From NCBI GenBank assembly GCA_964548535.1, contig CAZJRQ010000055.1, positions 1 to 9,795 of the forward strand: a DNA stretch of 9,795 bases. Direction: 5' to 3'. The first letter of the stretch is position 1, and every line of letters starts with the position of its first letter. Made by a program: the position numbers and the translations under genes. Source of the stretch: CAZJRQ01 sp964548535. GTDB taxonomy: Bacteria > Bacillota > Clostridia > Oscillospirales > Ruminococcaceae. This document shows, in pieces, positions 1 through 7,176 of the stretch. The notes below the pieces were generated by a model. It was not told the DNA's origin. It ran no database searches and worked only from the letters and a program-made list of their open reading frames with translations.

Positions 1-135
1 CCTACCACAAGGTTGTGACGCTGCTTATGTTTCGAGCACCAATCACGAGCGAGGCTTGAGCGATAATGCGACTGGGGTCTTAGCTCTTGTAAGCAAGAGC
101 TTGGGCACGCCCCTGGGGTTGACGAATGGGTGGAA
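1..135 (+). ncRNA. ssrS: Possible 6S RNA (3' part, cut by window edge)
   Basis: This stretch is more GC-rich than the DNA after it and highly structured. It opens with TACCACAAG..TGTG.CGCT, which matches the E. coli 6S RNA segment TACCACAAGAATGTGGCGCT as I remember it. Further on, TGCGAC (67-72) is followed by a perfect 8-bp hairpin, AGCTCTTG (82-89) with CAAGAGCT (94-101) and a TAAG loop. E. coli 6S also has TGCGAC followed by a hairpin on the 3' side of its central bubble. GGGG (74-77) can pair with CCCC (110-113). 6S RNA mimics an open promoter and sequesters housekeeping RNA polymerase. The 5' arm would lie before position 1, so the closing stem cannot be tested, and the 3' end is a guess. 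Alternatives are another structured RNA or the tail of a protein gene (one frame is open from 2 to 184, with no recognisable product). Confidence 0.45.
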
Positions 136-147
136 ATGTATTATAAT
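119..147 (+). promoter_or_regulatory. Promoter of glmU
   Basis: The -35 is TTGACG (119-124) and the -10 is TATAAT (142-147), with an ideal 17-bp spacer, which fits the housekeeping sigma factor. Transcription would start near 154, giving a leader of about 77 nt before the glmU start codon. The -35 directly abuts the GGGG of the structured RNA upstream, so the end of that RNA and this promoter overlap. I see no T-tract terminator between them. Confidence 0.8.
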
Positions 148-230
148 AAAATTAATTATGAAAATTTATTGCTGTGTAACTAGATAGAAAAATAAAAATA
201 GTACATGAATCTTGAAAGGACAATTTTTTT

Positions 231-1664
231 ATGAAAAACAACGTTATAATACTTGCAGGCGGACAGGGTAAGCGAATGAAAACAAATAAGCCAAAGGTCT
301 TGTGTAATGTAATTGGCGAGCCAATGATTGAGTGGGTGCTAACAGCTTGTGAAAATGCTGAGCTTGATGATATTTGCATCGTAAAAGGTTTTGAGGCTGG
401 GCAAATTGATAAGTTTTTGGAGAGCAGAAATTCAAAAGCGACAATCACAACAGCTATGCAGGAGGAGCGACTAGGTACAGGCCATGCCGTAATGCAGGCA
501 AAGGATTACCTAGAATCTAATCTTGAGGGAAATACTTTGGTTCTTTGCGGCGATGCCCCTTTTATCGACGCTGAAACTATAAATTCAGCGCTAGAATATC
601 ATACAAACCATGACTGCGGTGTCACAGTAGTAACATCACGTGTTGAAAATCCTACAGGACTAGGTAGAATTTTAAGAACTGAGGACGGAATAGGCGGCAT
701 AGTCGAGCATAATGACTGTAACCCTTATCAGCTTGCAATTACTGAAGTTAATAGCGGCTGCTATTGGTTTAAAACTGCCGATTTGCTTGAGGCGCTGGCC
801 GAGCTTACCCCAAATAATGCGCAGGGTGAGTATTACCTAACTGATTGTATCGAGCTGATTTTGGAAAAAGGCAAAATTGCCGACGCGTGTGTGTCAAAAA
901 ATCCGAATGTCGCAATGGGTGCTGATACAAAGCGCGGACTTCTAATTCTTAACGATATCGCGCGTAGCGAAATTATCGACTATTGGCTAGATGAGGGTAT
1001 CGAGTTTAGATGTATCGACGGCGTTTCGATTGGAAATAATGTAACAATCGGACAGGGGACAATAATCCATTCAGGTGTAATTCTTCGCGGAAATACAACA
1101 GTCGGCGAAAACTGTATCTTGGGAAATAACTGTATCATCGAGAATACAACAATCGGCAATAATGTCGATTTAAATAACGTCCAAGCGTACGATTCAATCA
1201 TTGAAGACGATGTGAAAATTGGGCCATATGTTCAGCTAAGACCAAATTCTCATATCAAAACTGGAGCAAAAATCGGTGACTTCGTTGAGATTAAAAATTC
1301 AACAATCGGCGAGCATACAGCAGTTGCTCATTTGACATATATTGGTGATTCTGACGTCGGAGCAAATGTAAACTTCGGCTGCGGAGTTGTTACAGTAAAT
1401 TACAATGGCGACAAAAAATTCCGTACTGTGATTGAAGACAATGCGTTCATAGGATGTAATACAAATCTAGTCGCACCAGTAAGAGTCGGTAAGGGAGCGT
1501 ATACAGCAGCTGGTTCAACAATCACAAAAGATATACCAGATAACGCACTAGCAATTGAGCGTGGTCAAGCACAAATTAAGGAAGGCTATGCTTTAAAGAA
1601 GTTGAAAAATCGTACCGAAAAGTTTGAAAAAGAGCAAAATCTTGAGCAGCAAGAGGAAGAGTAG
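231..1664 (+). CDS. glmU: Bifunctional UDP-GlcNAc pyrophosphorylase / glucosamine-1-phosphate N-acetyltransferase
   Basis: GlmU makes UDP-N-acetylglucosamine in the cytoplasm: it acetylates glucosamine-1-phosphate with acetyl-CoA and then couples it to UTP, feeding peptidoglycan and teichoic acid synthesis. The 477-residue length is normal for the family. The N-terminal uridylyltransferase domain (about 1-230) has the nucleotide loop LAGGQGKRM (8-16) with PKVL (21-24), the UTP/GlcNAc motif LGTGHA (81-86) and the metal-binding GDAP (107-110). One variation is K14 where most GlmU have T. The C-terminal left-handed beta-helix (about 253-450) carries many hexapeptide repeats, GPYVQLRP, the presumed catalytic H367 (equivalent to E. 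coli H363) in AHLTYIGD, and NYNG (390-393). The tail is charged and E-rich. The start is supported by AAAGGA (215-220), 10 nt upstream. It has its own consensus promoter. In Bacillus, glmU is followed by prs and ctc; here the next gene is a membrane-bound XRE regulator. Confidence 0.97.
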   Translation: MKNNVIILAGGQGKRMKTNKPKVLCNVIGEPMIEWVLTACENAELDDICIVKGFEAGQIDKFLESRNSKATITTAMQEERLGTGHAVMQAKDYLESNLEGNTLVLCGDAPFIDAETINSALEYHTNHDCGVTVVTSRVENPTGLGRILRTEDGIGGIVEHNDCNPYQLAITEVNSGCYWFKTADLLEALAELTPNNAQGEYYLTDCIELILEKGKIADACVSKNPNVAMGADTKRGLLILNDIARSEIIDYWLDEGIEFRCIDGVSIGNNVTIGQGTIIHSGVILRGNTTVGENCILGNNCIIENTTIGNNVDLNNVQAYDSIIEDDVKIGPYVQLRPNSHIKTGAKIGDFVEIKNSTIGEHTAVAHLTYIGDSDVGANVNFGCGVVTVNYNGDKKFRTVIEDNAFIGCNTNLVAPVRVGKGAYTAAGSTITKDIPDNALAIERGQAQIKEGYALKKLKNRTEKFEKEQNLEQQEEE

Positions 1665-1686
1665 ACAGCCCTCAAACGTCGCAAAA

Positions 1687-1722
1687 TAGGCACTGGCCTA
1701 ACAGTCGAGTGACTAATTCGAC
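1687..1722 (+). repeat. Two small inverted repeats between glmU and the next promoter
   Basis: TAGGC (1687-1691) pairs with GCCTA (1696-1700) across a 4-nt loop, and GTCGA (1704-1708) pairs with TCGAC (1718-1722). Neither is followed directly by a T-run, so neither is a standard intrinsic terminator. They lie just upstream of the -35 of the regulator gene's promoter, so an operator or a weak transcript-end structure is possible. Five-bp stems can arise by chance. Confidence 0.3.
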
Positions 1723-1730
1723 CAAATTTG

Positions 1731-1759
1731 TTGACTTTTTTGTATGTTTAAATTATAAT
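1731..1759 (+). promoter_or_regulatory. Promoter of the XRE membrane regulator gene
   Basis: The -35 is TTGACT (1731-1736) and the -10 is TATAAT (1754-1759), with a 17-bp spacer. The start point would be near 1766, giving a leader of about 27 nt that includes the ribosome binding site AAAGGAG (1775-1781). The regulator gene is therefore transcribed independently of glmU. Confidence 0.8.
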
Positions 1760-1792
1760 CAAATCAACATCAAAAAAGGAGCTGTTTTGTAA

Positions 1793-2818
1793 ATGGAAGA
1801 AAAAATTACTTTCGGAAAATTTATATCAAGAAAAAGAAAAGAGCTAAATCTAACTCAAAAAGAATTGGCAGATAGGTTGTATGTAACCGAGTCAGCGGTG
1901 TCAAAATGGGAGCGAGGATTGTCCTATCCAGACATAACATTAGTGTCAACGCTCTGTAAACAATTGCAAATCTCAGAGCATGAACTGATAACTTCAAGTG
2001 AAGATTACCATCAGCGAGAGATTGAAAATCAAGCGCAAACGCTGGTGAAAGTCAAAAAAACGTACAACTGGATATGGTACGTAATCTATGGCATAACATT
2101 AGCGACCTGTTTTATTTGCAACCTCGCAATTTCGCATAATCTGTCGTGGTTTTTCATAGTGCTGACTTCAATTATGACAGCGTTTTCACTCACTTCAGTG
2201 CCAGTAATCGTAAAGAAAAATAAAGGGCTGTGGACGCTCATAGCATTTTTCGCATCACTAAATATTCTCCTGCTGACCTGTAATATTTACACAGGCGGAG
2301 ATTGGTTTGCAGTCGCGTTTGTGGCAATTTCAATGTCGTTTTCGATAATATTCACACCGATTATAATACACAATCTAGACTTTCCAGCGACGGTAAAAAA
2401 GCACAACGCATTAATTTCATTCGCACTTGACACCGTATTAATATTTGCATTAATTTTGACGGTTAACATATATTATAGTTATGAAAACATGGGCATAGGC
2501 GTTTTAATAGCACTAGTTTCGCTGGCCTTACCGTGGGCAATAATGCTGATAATTAGGTATTTACCGATTAATGGATTGTTCAAAACATCACTGTCATTGT
2601 TTTTATCAGCGATATTCATGTTTTTGATTAATCCGACGATAAATTATATTTACGGCGACCCATTTAAAATCGAACCGTATAATTTAAAATTATGGACAGA
2701 TAATTACATTAATGGTAATACAACCGTGGTAATAAGCCTATCTTGCCTGTTAGTAGCAGTAGTTTTCGCAATTTGCGGAGCGATAGTAGCCGTCAAGAAA
2801 ACAAGTAAAAATACATAA
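1793..2818 (+). CDS. XRE-family HTH regulator with a multi-pass membrane domain
   Basis: The 341-residue protein starts with a Cro/C1-type helix-turn-helix (about 8-62). The recognition region TQKELADRLYVTESAVSKWE (21-40) is followed by RGLSYPD, typical of DNA-binding XRE proteins. After a charged linker (about 63-92) come roughly eight hydrophobic segments, near 94-113, 117-139, 146-168, 170-192, 204-228, 232-256, 261-285 and 309-333. It ends in a short lysine-rich tail. This implies a DNA-binding head anchored at the inner face of the membrane, which could sense a membrane or envelope signal directly. That role is inferred, since no ligand-binding motif is recognisable. The start follows AAAGGAG (1775-1781), 11 nt upstream. 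It has its own promoter and is followed by a stem-loop. It occupies the place of prs and ctc in the Bacillus glmU-to-mfd cluster. Its targets are unknown; its own promoter is the obvious first candidate. Confidence 0.85.
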   Translation: MEEKITFGKFISRKRKELNLTQKELADRLYVTESAVSKWERGLSYPDITLVSTLCKQLQISEHELITSSEDYHQREIENQAQTLVKVKKTYNWIWYVIYGITLATCFICNLAISHNLSWFFIVLTSIMTAFSLTSVPVIVKKNKGLWTLIAFFASLNILLLTCNIYTGGDWFAVAFVAISMSFSIIFTPIIIHNLDFPATVKKHNALISFALDTVLIFALILTVNIYYSYENMGIGVLIALVSLALPWAIMLIIRYLPINGLFKTSLSLFLSAIFMFLINPTINYIYGDPFKIEPYNLKLWTDNYINGNTTVVISLSCLLVAVVFAICGAIVAVKKTSKNT

Positions 2819-2829
2819 TAACTGAATTT

Positions 2830-2867
2830 CACACACCCCATATCGCGAGATATCGGGGTTTAGTGTG
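2830..2867 (+). terminator. Large stem-loop, possible weak terminator
   Basis: CACAC (2830-2834) pairs with GTGTG (2863-2867), CCCC (2836-2839) with GGGG (2855-2858), and TATC (2841-2844) with GATA (2849-2852) around a GCGA loop. There is a small bulge at C2854 and an asymmetric internal loop. The sequence after it, GTTTATAG, is only mildly T-rich, so termination may be partial. I see no good promoter between this hairpin and pth, so some read-through from the regulator promoter into pth-mfd is plausible. An attenuator or mRNA-processing element is an alternative. Confidence 0.45.
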
Positions 2868-2899
2868 GTTTATAGATAAGAAAGGACTTTAGAAAAATA

Positions 2900-3523
2900 A
2901 TGGACATTTTCGAAAAACTGAAGAAAATTTCAGCACAAAGTAATCAAGGTGCAAAACCTGAATATATTATAGCAGGATTAGGAAATCCAGGAATGCAGTA
3001 CGAAAAAACACGTCATAATGTTGGGTTTATGGCAGTTTCGGCACTTGAAAAAAAGTATGGATTTGAAACTAAAACGTATAAATTCAAATCGAAAACAGCG
3101 GTTGCTACAATCGGTGGAAAAAACTGCCTTGTGATGAAACCAGAAACGTTCATGAACAAAAGCGGTGAAGCAATATCTGAAGCGATGAATTTTTATAAAA
3201 TTCCGCTTGAAAATTTGCTGGTGATTTACGATGATATTTCGCTAGAACCGTCGCATTTAAGAATCCGCCGACAAGGCTCAGCAGGCGGACATAACGGAAT
3301 CAAGGACATCTTAGCACTTTGCGGAGGAGATAATTTCCCGCGCATAAAAATAGGAGTAGGCAAAAAACCACACCCAGATTATGACCTAGCAGACTGGGTT
3401 TTGGGAAAATTCTCTCAAGATGACCAAAAGAAAATAGATGAAGTTTGCGAAACAGCCTGTCTAGCGACCGAGCTTATAGTAAAAGGTGAAATCGGCGAAG
3501 CAATGAACCGATATAATAGATAA
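2900..3523 (+). CDS. pth: Peptidyl-tRNA hydrolase
   Basis: Pth releases tRNA from peptidyl-tRNA that drops off the ribosome by hydrolysing the ester bond, in the cytoplasm. All core motifs are present: GLGNPG (26-31, with N29), TRHNVG (37-42, with catalytic H39), KPETFMNKSG (80-89, with N86), YDD (110-112, D111 equivalent to E. coli D93) and GGHNGIK (129-135, with N132). The 207-residue protein carries about 20 extra N-terminal residues (MDIFEKLKKISAQ...) before the usual start of the fold. There is no better start downstream: the next Met follows GLGNPG. The ribosome binding site AAAGGA (2881-2886) lies 13 nt before the ATG, which is rather far. mfd follows 73 nt after the stop, preserving the common Bacillota pth-mfd adjacency, so the two are probably co-transcribed. 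Confidence 0.96.
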   Translation: MDIFEKLKKISAQSNQGAKPEYIIAGLGNPGMQYEKTRHNVGFMAVSALEKKYGFETKTYKFKSKTAVATIGGKNCLVMKPETFMNKSGEAISEAMNFYKIPLENLLVIYDDISLEPSHLRIRRQGSAGGHNGIKDILALCGGDNFPRIKIGVGKKPHPDYDLADWVLGKFSQDDQKKIDEVCETACLATELIVKGEIGEAMNRYNR

Positions 3524-3583
3524 ATTATTAGAAAAATCCACCCTCAGTCTTGTGGGGGCAACAAAATACAAAAAGAAAAATTC

Positions 3584-3590
3584 GAAAGGA
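3584..3590 (+). promoter_or_regulatory. Ribosome binding site that sets the mfd start
   Basis: GAAAGGA lies 6 nt before the ATG at 3597. A longer in-frame reading begins with a GTG at 3552, but that GTG has no purine-rich site upstream and would add 15 lysine- and asparagine-rich residues not typical of Mfd. Confidence 0.85.
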
Positions 3591-3596
3591 AACAAC

Positions 3597-6500
3597 ATGA
3601 ACATTTTTAAGCAAATGTGCAAAGCGCTGCCGTTTTATAAAGAACTAGAGCAGGCAGTCGATGGAGGTTATACTCCGTGTTCACTGACAGGAGTTTCAAA
3701 TATTCATAAATCACAAATCTGTGCGTCACTATCTGATGAAAACAAACTGCTTGTAATCTGTGATGACGAAGCAGCTTGTACACGTCTTGTTATGGATATT
3801 AATGAGCTTGTAGAAGAAGAAATAGCTTGCCTTTTTCCAGCAAAAGACTTGAACTTTGCCTATATGGAAGGTATCTCACGAGAGTATGAACATAAGCGAA
3901 TTGAATCACTTGCTAAAATTATGTCAGGCAGGTGTAAAGTCCTTGCAGTGTCGGCAGAATCGGCAATGCAGGGTACAATACCAATGTCAGCACTAAATGA
4001 ATATTCGTTTAATCTAGCAAGCGGTTTAGAAATAAATACAACCGACCTTGCCAAAAAACTTATTTCATCAGGCTATGCAAGAACAGAGCAGGTCGAGGGT
4101 CAAGCACAGTTTGCAATTAGAGGTTCAATCGTTGACATTTTTCCGGTTCAAGAGAAATATCCAGTAAGAATTGAGCTGTGGGGTGATGAGATTGATATGG
4201 TTTCATATTTTGATACTGAAACACAGCGACGAACTGAAAATATCGAAGAAATCACAATAGTCCCAGCACTTGAAATTATTTTTGAAGATAAAAATACACT
4301 CACAGAAAAGCTGGAAAAGCTGTCAGGTTCAGTGCGCGGAAAAAACACCGAGAAAATCAGAACCCACATTTCGCGTGATTTAGAGTGCGTGAATAGCGAT
4401 ATTACTCTAAGCAATCTGGATAAATATTATACCCTAGCGTATGGCGAAACAGCGACGGTTTTTGACTATTTCACTGACGGAATCTGCGTAATTAGTGAGT
4501 ATCAAAACTGTCTTGAAAAAGCAAAAGCGTCCTCAACTCAACTTCAAGAGGACTTGAAAATTCTCTATGAGGATGGAATAATGTTCAAACATCTTGAAGG
4601 TTTTTGCATAGATTTTCCCACAGCAATGGTGAAAGCGCAAAGAAAAAACAGCATTTTTCTAGATACTTTCATGCGTTCAAATGTTGATGTGAAGTTTAAA
4701 AAATTAATTAATGCCGACTGCCGTCAAACTGGAGTTTGGGGCGGAAATGTCACAAATCTAGTCGAAGAGCTCGAGGCTTTTTGTGAGCAGGATTATTGTA
4801 CAATAGTGCTTGCAGGCTCCGAAAAAACTATCCCAATTATCATTAACGATCTAAACGATCAGGGCATTCCAGCAAGTGAACTTAAAGATGATAGCCAAAT
4901 TAAGTCAAACACAGTCTATGTGCGTACAGGAAGTCTGTCAGGCGGATTTGATTATCCGGATATAAAGTGCGCGTCAATCACGCAAATGAAAGCAATGTCA
5001 GCAAAGCGCAAGTCGAAAAAACATCGTAAAGGCGAGGAAATTAATAGCCTGTCCGACCTAGCACCTGGTGATTTGGTAGTACATTCAATGTACGGAATCG
5101 GTCGATTTGTCGGCATAAAAAATCTTGAAACAAACGGCGTAACAAAGGACTATATCACGATAAAATATGCAGGTTCAGACGTGCTTTATGTGCCAGTTAC
5201 GCAGCTTGATTTGGTGTCAAGATATATCGGTCCGCGTGAGGACGCAGGAGTAAAACTTCACAAGTTGAATTCGACCGAGTGGCATAAAACAAGAGCCAGA
5301 GTAAAGTCGGCGGTCAAGGATATGGCGGAGGAATTGACAAAGCTTTATGCTCAAAGACAAATGGCGAAAGGCTTTGCTTTTTCGGCAGATAACGAGTGGC
5401 AGAATGAGTTTGAAGAGCGTTTTGATTATCAAGAAACAGACGACCAGCTCCGCTCAATTATGGAAATTAAAGAGGATATGCAAAAACCATCGCCAATGGA
5501 CAGACTTCTTTGCGGCGACGTTGGATTCGGCAAAACAGAAGTCGCATTGCGCGCCGCGTTCAAGTGTATGCTTGATTCAAAGCAGGTGGCGATTTTAGTG
5601 CCGACTACAGTTTTGGCGTGGCAGCATTATCAAACAGCAATAAAACGTTTTGAGCATTTCCCAATTAAGGTCGAACTTTTGTCGCGTTTTCGTACTCCAA
5701 AACAACAACAGCAAATCATTCGTGAGCTAAAACGCGGTACGATTGACATAATTATAGGTACTCATAGAATAGTTCAAAAGGATGTAGAATTCAAGAATTT
5801 AGGACTAGCGATAATAGATGAGGAACAGCGTTTCGGCGTTGCGCATAAGGAAAAATTCAAGGAAAGTCATAACGGTGTAGATATCCTTACATTGTCAGCA
5901 ACGCCAATTCCACGAACGCTAAATATGGCAATGAGCGGCATTCGTGATATGTCAGTAATCGAAGAGCCGCCGCAGGATAGACATCCAATTCAAACGTATG
6001 TAATCGAGCATAACGACGGCGTCGTGGTGCAGGCGATTCAGAAAGAACTTCGTCGCGGCGGTCAGGTTTATTATATCCATAACCGTATCGATACGATTGA
6101 CGCAACAGTTTACAAACTCCAGCAAATGCTCCCAGAGGCGAGAATTGCCTATGCTCACGGTCAAATTTCCGAGAATGAACTTTCAGAAATTTGGCGTCAG
6201 CTGATAGATAGAGAGATTGATATTTTAGTCTGCACAACGCTAATCGAAACAGGTGTAGACGTGCCGAATGTAAACACTTTGATTATCGAAGACGCCGATA
6301 GATTGGGACTTTCCCAGCTTTATCAGCTAAGAGGACGAGTGGGACGTTCAAGCCGACGTGCCTTTGCGTATTTCACATTTCGACGTGGAAAAGTGCTTAC
6401 AGAAATTGCGAGCAAGCGACTAAATGCGATTAAAGAATTCACTCAATTCGGCTCAGGATTTCATATAGCTATGAGAGATTTGGAAATTCGAGGAGCAGGT

Positions 6501-7049
6501 TCAATTCTAAACGGTCGTCAGCACGGACATATGGAAGCAGTTGGATATGATATGTATCTTCGACTTTTAAACGAGGCAATAGCGGAGCAAAAAGGTGAGG
6601 CACTACCGCGTTCTCCAGAAGATTGTCTGGTGGATATTTCCATCGACGCGTTTATTCCGGAGCATTATATCGAAAGTCTACCGCAGAGAATTGACGCTTA
6701 CCGAAAGATTGCGTCAATAGTAACCGAAGAGGATAGTTCAGACGTTTTAGATGAGCTAATCGACCGTTTTGGAGAACCGCCAAAGTCAGTGACGGGGCTG
6801 ATAGATGTAGCGTTGACAAGAAACATGGCGTCAAGACTGAAAATCACTGAAATATCGCAAAAAAGCGACAATGTGGTGTTTTATATTCAGCATCCTGAAG
6901 TGGAGCAAATACAAGCATTAACAGTGAAATATAAGAATCGCATAAAGTTTGTAGACGCAGGAAAACCACACTTCATAGTAAAGCTAGAAAAGAAACAAAA
7001 AGCCTCTGCATTACTAACAGAAGTAGTAAGGACAATGGATAATGCATAA
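3597..7049 (+). CDS. mfd: Transcription-repair coupling factor
   Basis: Mfd is an ATP-driven DNA translocase that removes RNA polymerase stalled at lesions and recruits UvrA. The 1150-residue length is normal. The N-terminal part (about 1-350) is the UvrB-like module for UvrA contact, with the QAQFAIRGSIVDIFP stretch. The RNA polymerase interaction domain begins around 487 with DLAPGDLVVHSMYGIGRF. The superfamily 2 translocase core has Walker A GDVGFGKT (640-647, K646), DEEQ (741-744), the LSATPIPRTL motif, TLIETGVDVPN and RGRVGR (912-917, motif VI). The C-terminal TRCF/D7 domain, which self-inhibits by covering the UvrA surface, occupies about the last 150 residues. The start at 3597 was chosen over the GTG at 3552 because of its ribosome binding site. 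Several open frames on the opposite strand inside this gene are shadows. No clear terminator follows, but a new promoter appears within 50 nt. Confidence 0.97.
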   Translation: MNIFKQMCKALPFYKELEQAVDGGYTPCSLTGVSNIHKSQICASLSDENKLLVICDDEAACTRLVMDINELVEEEIACLFPAKDLNFAYMEGISREYEHKRIESLAKIMSGRCKVLAVSAESAMQGTIPMSALNEYSFNLASGLEINTTDLAKKLISSGYARTEQVEGQAQFAIRGSIVDIFPVQEKYPVRIELWGDEIDMVSYFDTETQRRTENIEEITIVPALEIIFEDKNTLTEKLEKLSGSVRGKNTEKIRTHISRDLECVNSDITLSNLDKYYTLAYGETATVFDYFTDGICVISEYQNCLEKAKASSTQLQEDLKILYEDGIMFKHLEGFCIDFPTAMVKAQRKNSIFLDTFMRSNVDVKFKKLINADCRQTGVWGGNVTNLVEELEAFCEQDYCTIVLAGSEKTIPIIINDLNDQGIPASELKDDSQIKSNTVYVRTGSLSGGFDYPDIKCASITQMKAMSAKRKSKKHRKGEEINSLSDLAPGDLVVHSMYGIGRFVGIKNLETNGVTKDYITIKYAGSDVLYVPVTQLDLVSRYIGPREDAGVKLHKLNSTEWHKTRARVKSAVKDMAEELTKLYAQRQMAKGFAFSADNEWQNEFEERFDYQETDDQLRSIMEIKEDMQKPSPMDRLLCGDVGFGKTEVALRAAFKCMLDSKQVAILVPTTVLAWQHYQTAIKRFEHFPIKVELLSRFRTPKQQQQIIRELKRGTIDIIIGTHRIVQKDVEFKNLGLAIIDEEQRFGVAHKEKFKESHNGVDILTLSATPIPRTLNMAMSGIRDMSVIEEPPQDRHPIQTYVIEHNDGVVVQAIQKELRRGGQVYYIHNRIDTIDATVYKLQQMLPEARIAYAHGQISENELSEIWRQLIDREIDILVCTTLIETGVDVPNVNTLIIEDADRLGLSQLYQLRGRVGRSSRRAFAYFTFRRGKVLTEIASKRLNAIKEFTQFGSGFHIAMRDLEIRGAGSILNGRQHGHMEAVGYDMYLRLLNEAIAEQKGEALPRSPEDCLVDISIDAFIPEHYIESLPQRIDAYRKIASIVTEEDSSDVLDELIDRFGEPPKSVTGLIDVALTRNMASRLKITEISQKSDNVVFYIQHPEVEQIQALTVKYKNRIKFVDAGKPHFIVKLEKKQKASALLTEVVRTMDNA

Positions 7050-7095
7050 AATAAGCAAAAGTACCGCAAGTATGCAAAAATCTCGTATAAATTAA

Positions 7096-7124
7096 TTGAC
7101 AATAAATTAGTTTTATGATATTAT
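7096..7124 (+). promoter_or_regulatory. Promoter of the membrane protein/QueG-like operon
   Basis: The -35 is a perfect TTGACA (7096-7101) and the -10 is TATTAT (7119-7124), with a 17-bp spacer. A TG at 7116-7117 makes it an extended -10. Transcription would start near 7131, about 46 nt before the chosen start codon at 7177. Confidence 0.75.
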
Positions 7125-7164
7125 TTATATAATTTTAAAAGCAAAAATGAAAATAATAAATTAT

Positions 7165-7170
7165 GGAGGA
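7165..7170 (+). promoter_or_regulatory. Ribosome binding site that sets the membrane protein start
   Basis: GGAGGA lies 6 nt before the ATG at 7177 and is the strongest such site in the window. The earlier in-frame ATG at 7147 has no purine-rich site and would place ten extra residues before the natural KKIKK-plus-helix start. Confidence 0.85.
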
Positions 7171-7176
7171 TTAATT

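Noticed and set aside
2..184. Open frame through the structured region at the left edge
   Set aside because: The translation shows no recognisable domain, and the DNA is better explained as structured RNA followed by a promoter. It runs into the promoter and leader of glmU before stopping.
158..187. Nine-codon reading frame in the glmU leader
   Set aside because: It begins about 4 nt after the predicted transcription start with no ribosome binding site, so there is no support for translation.
152..448. 98-residue minus-strand frame overlapping the start of glmU
   Set aside because: It lies antisense to clearly conserved glmU sequence and has no ribosome binding site or family resemblance.
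3552..3596. GTG start giving a 1165-residue Mfd
   Set aside because: There is no ribosome binding site before the GTG, whereas GAAAGGA stands 6 nt before the ATG at 3597.
5887..6237. 116-residue minus-strand frame inside mfd
   Set aside because: It is the complement of the conserved Mfd translocase core and arises from its codon pattern.
7043..7076. TGCATA/TATGCA inverted repeat after mfd as a terminator
   Set aside because: The stem is only six weak pairs with a 22-nt loop and no T-run follows.
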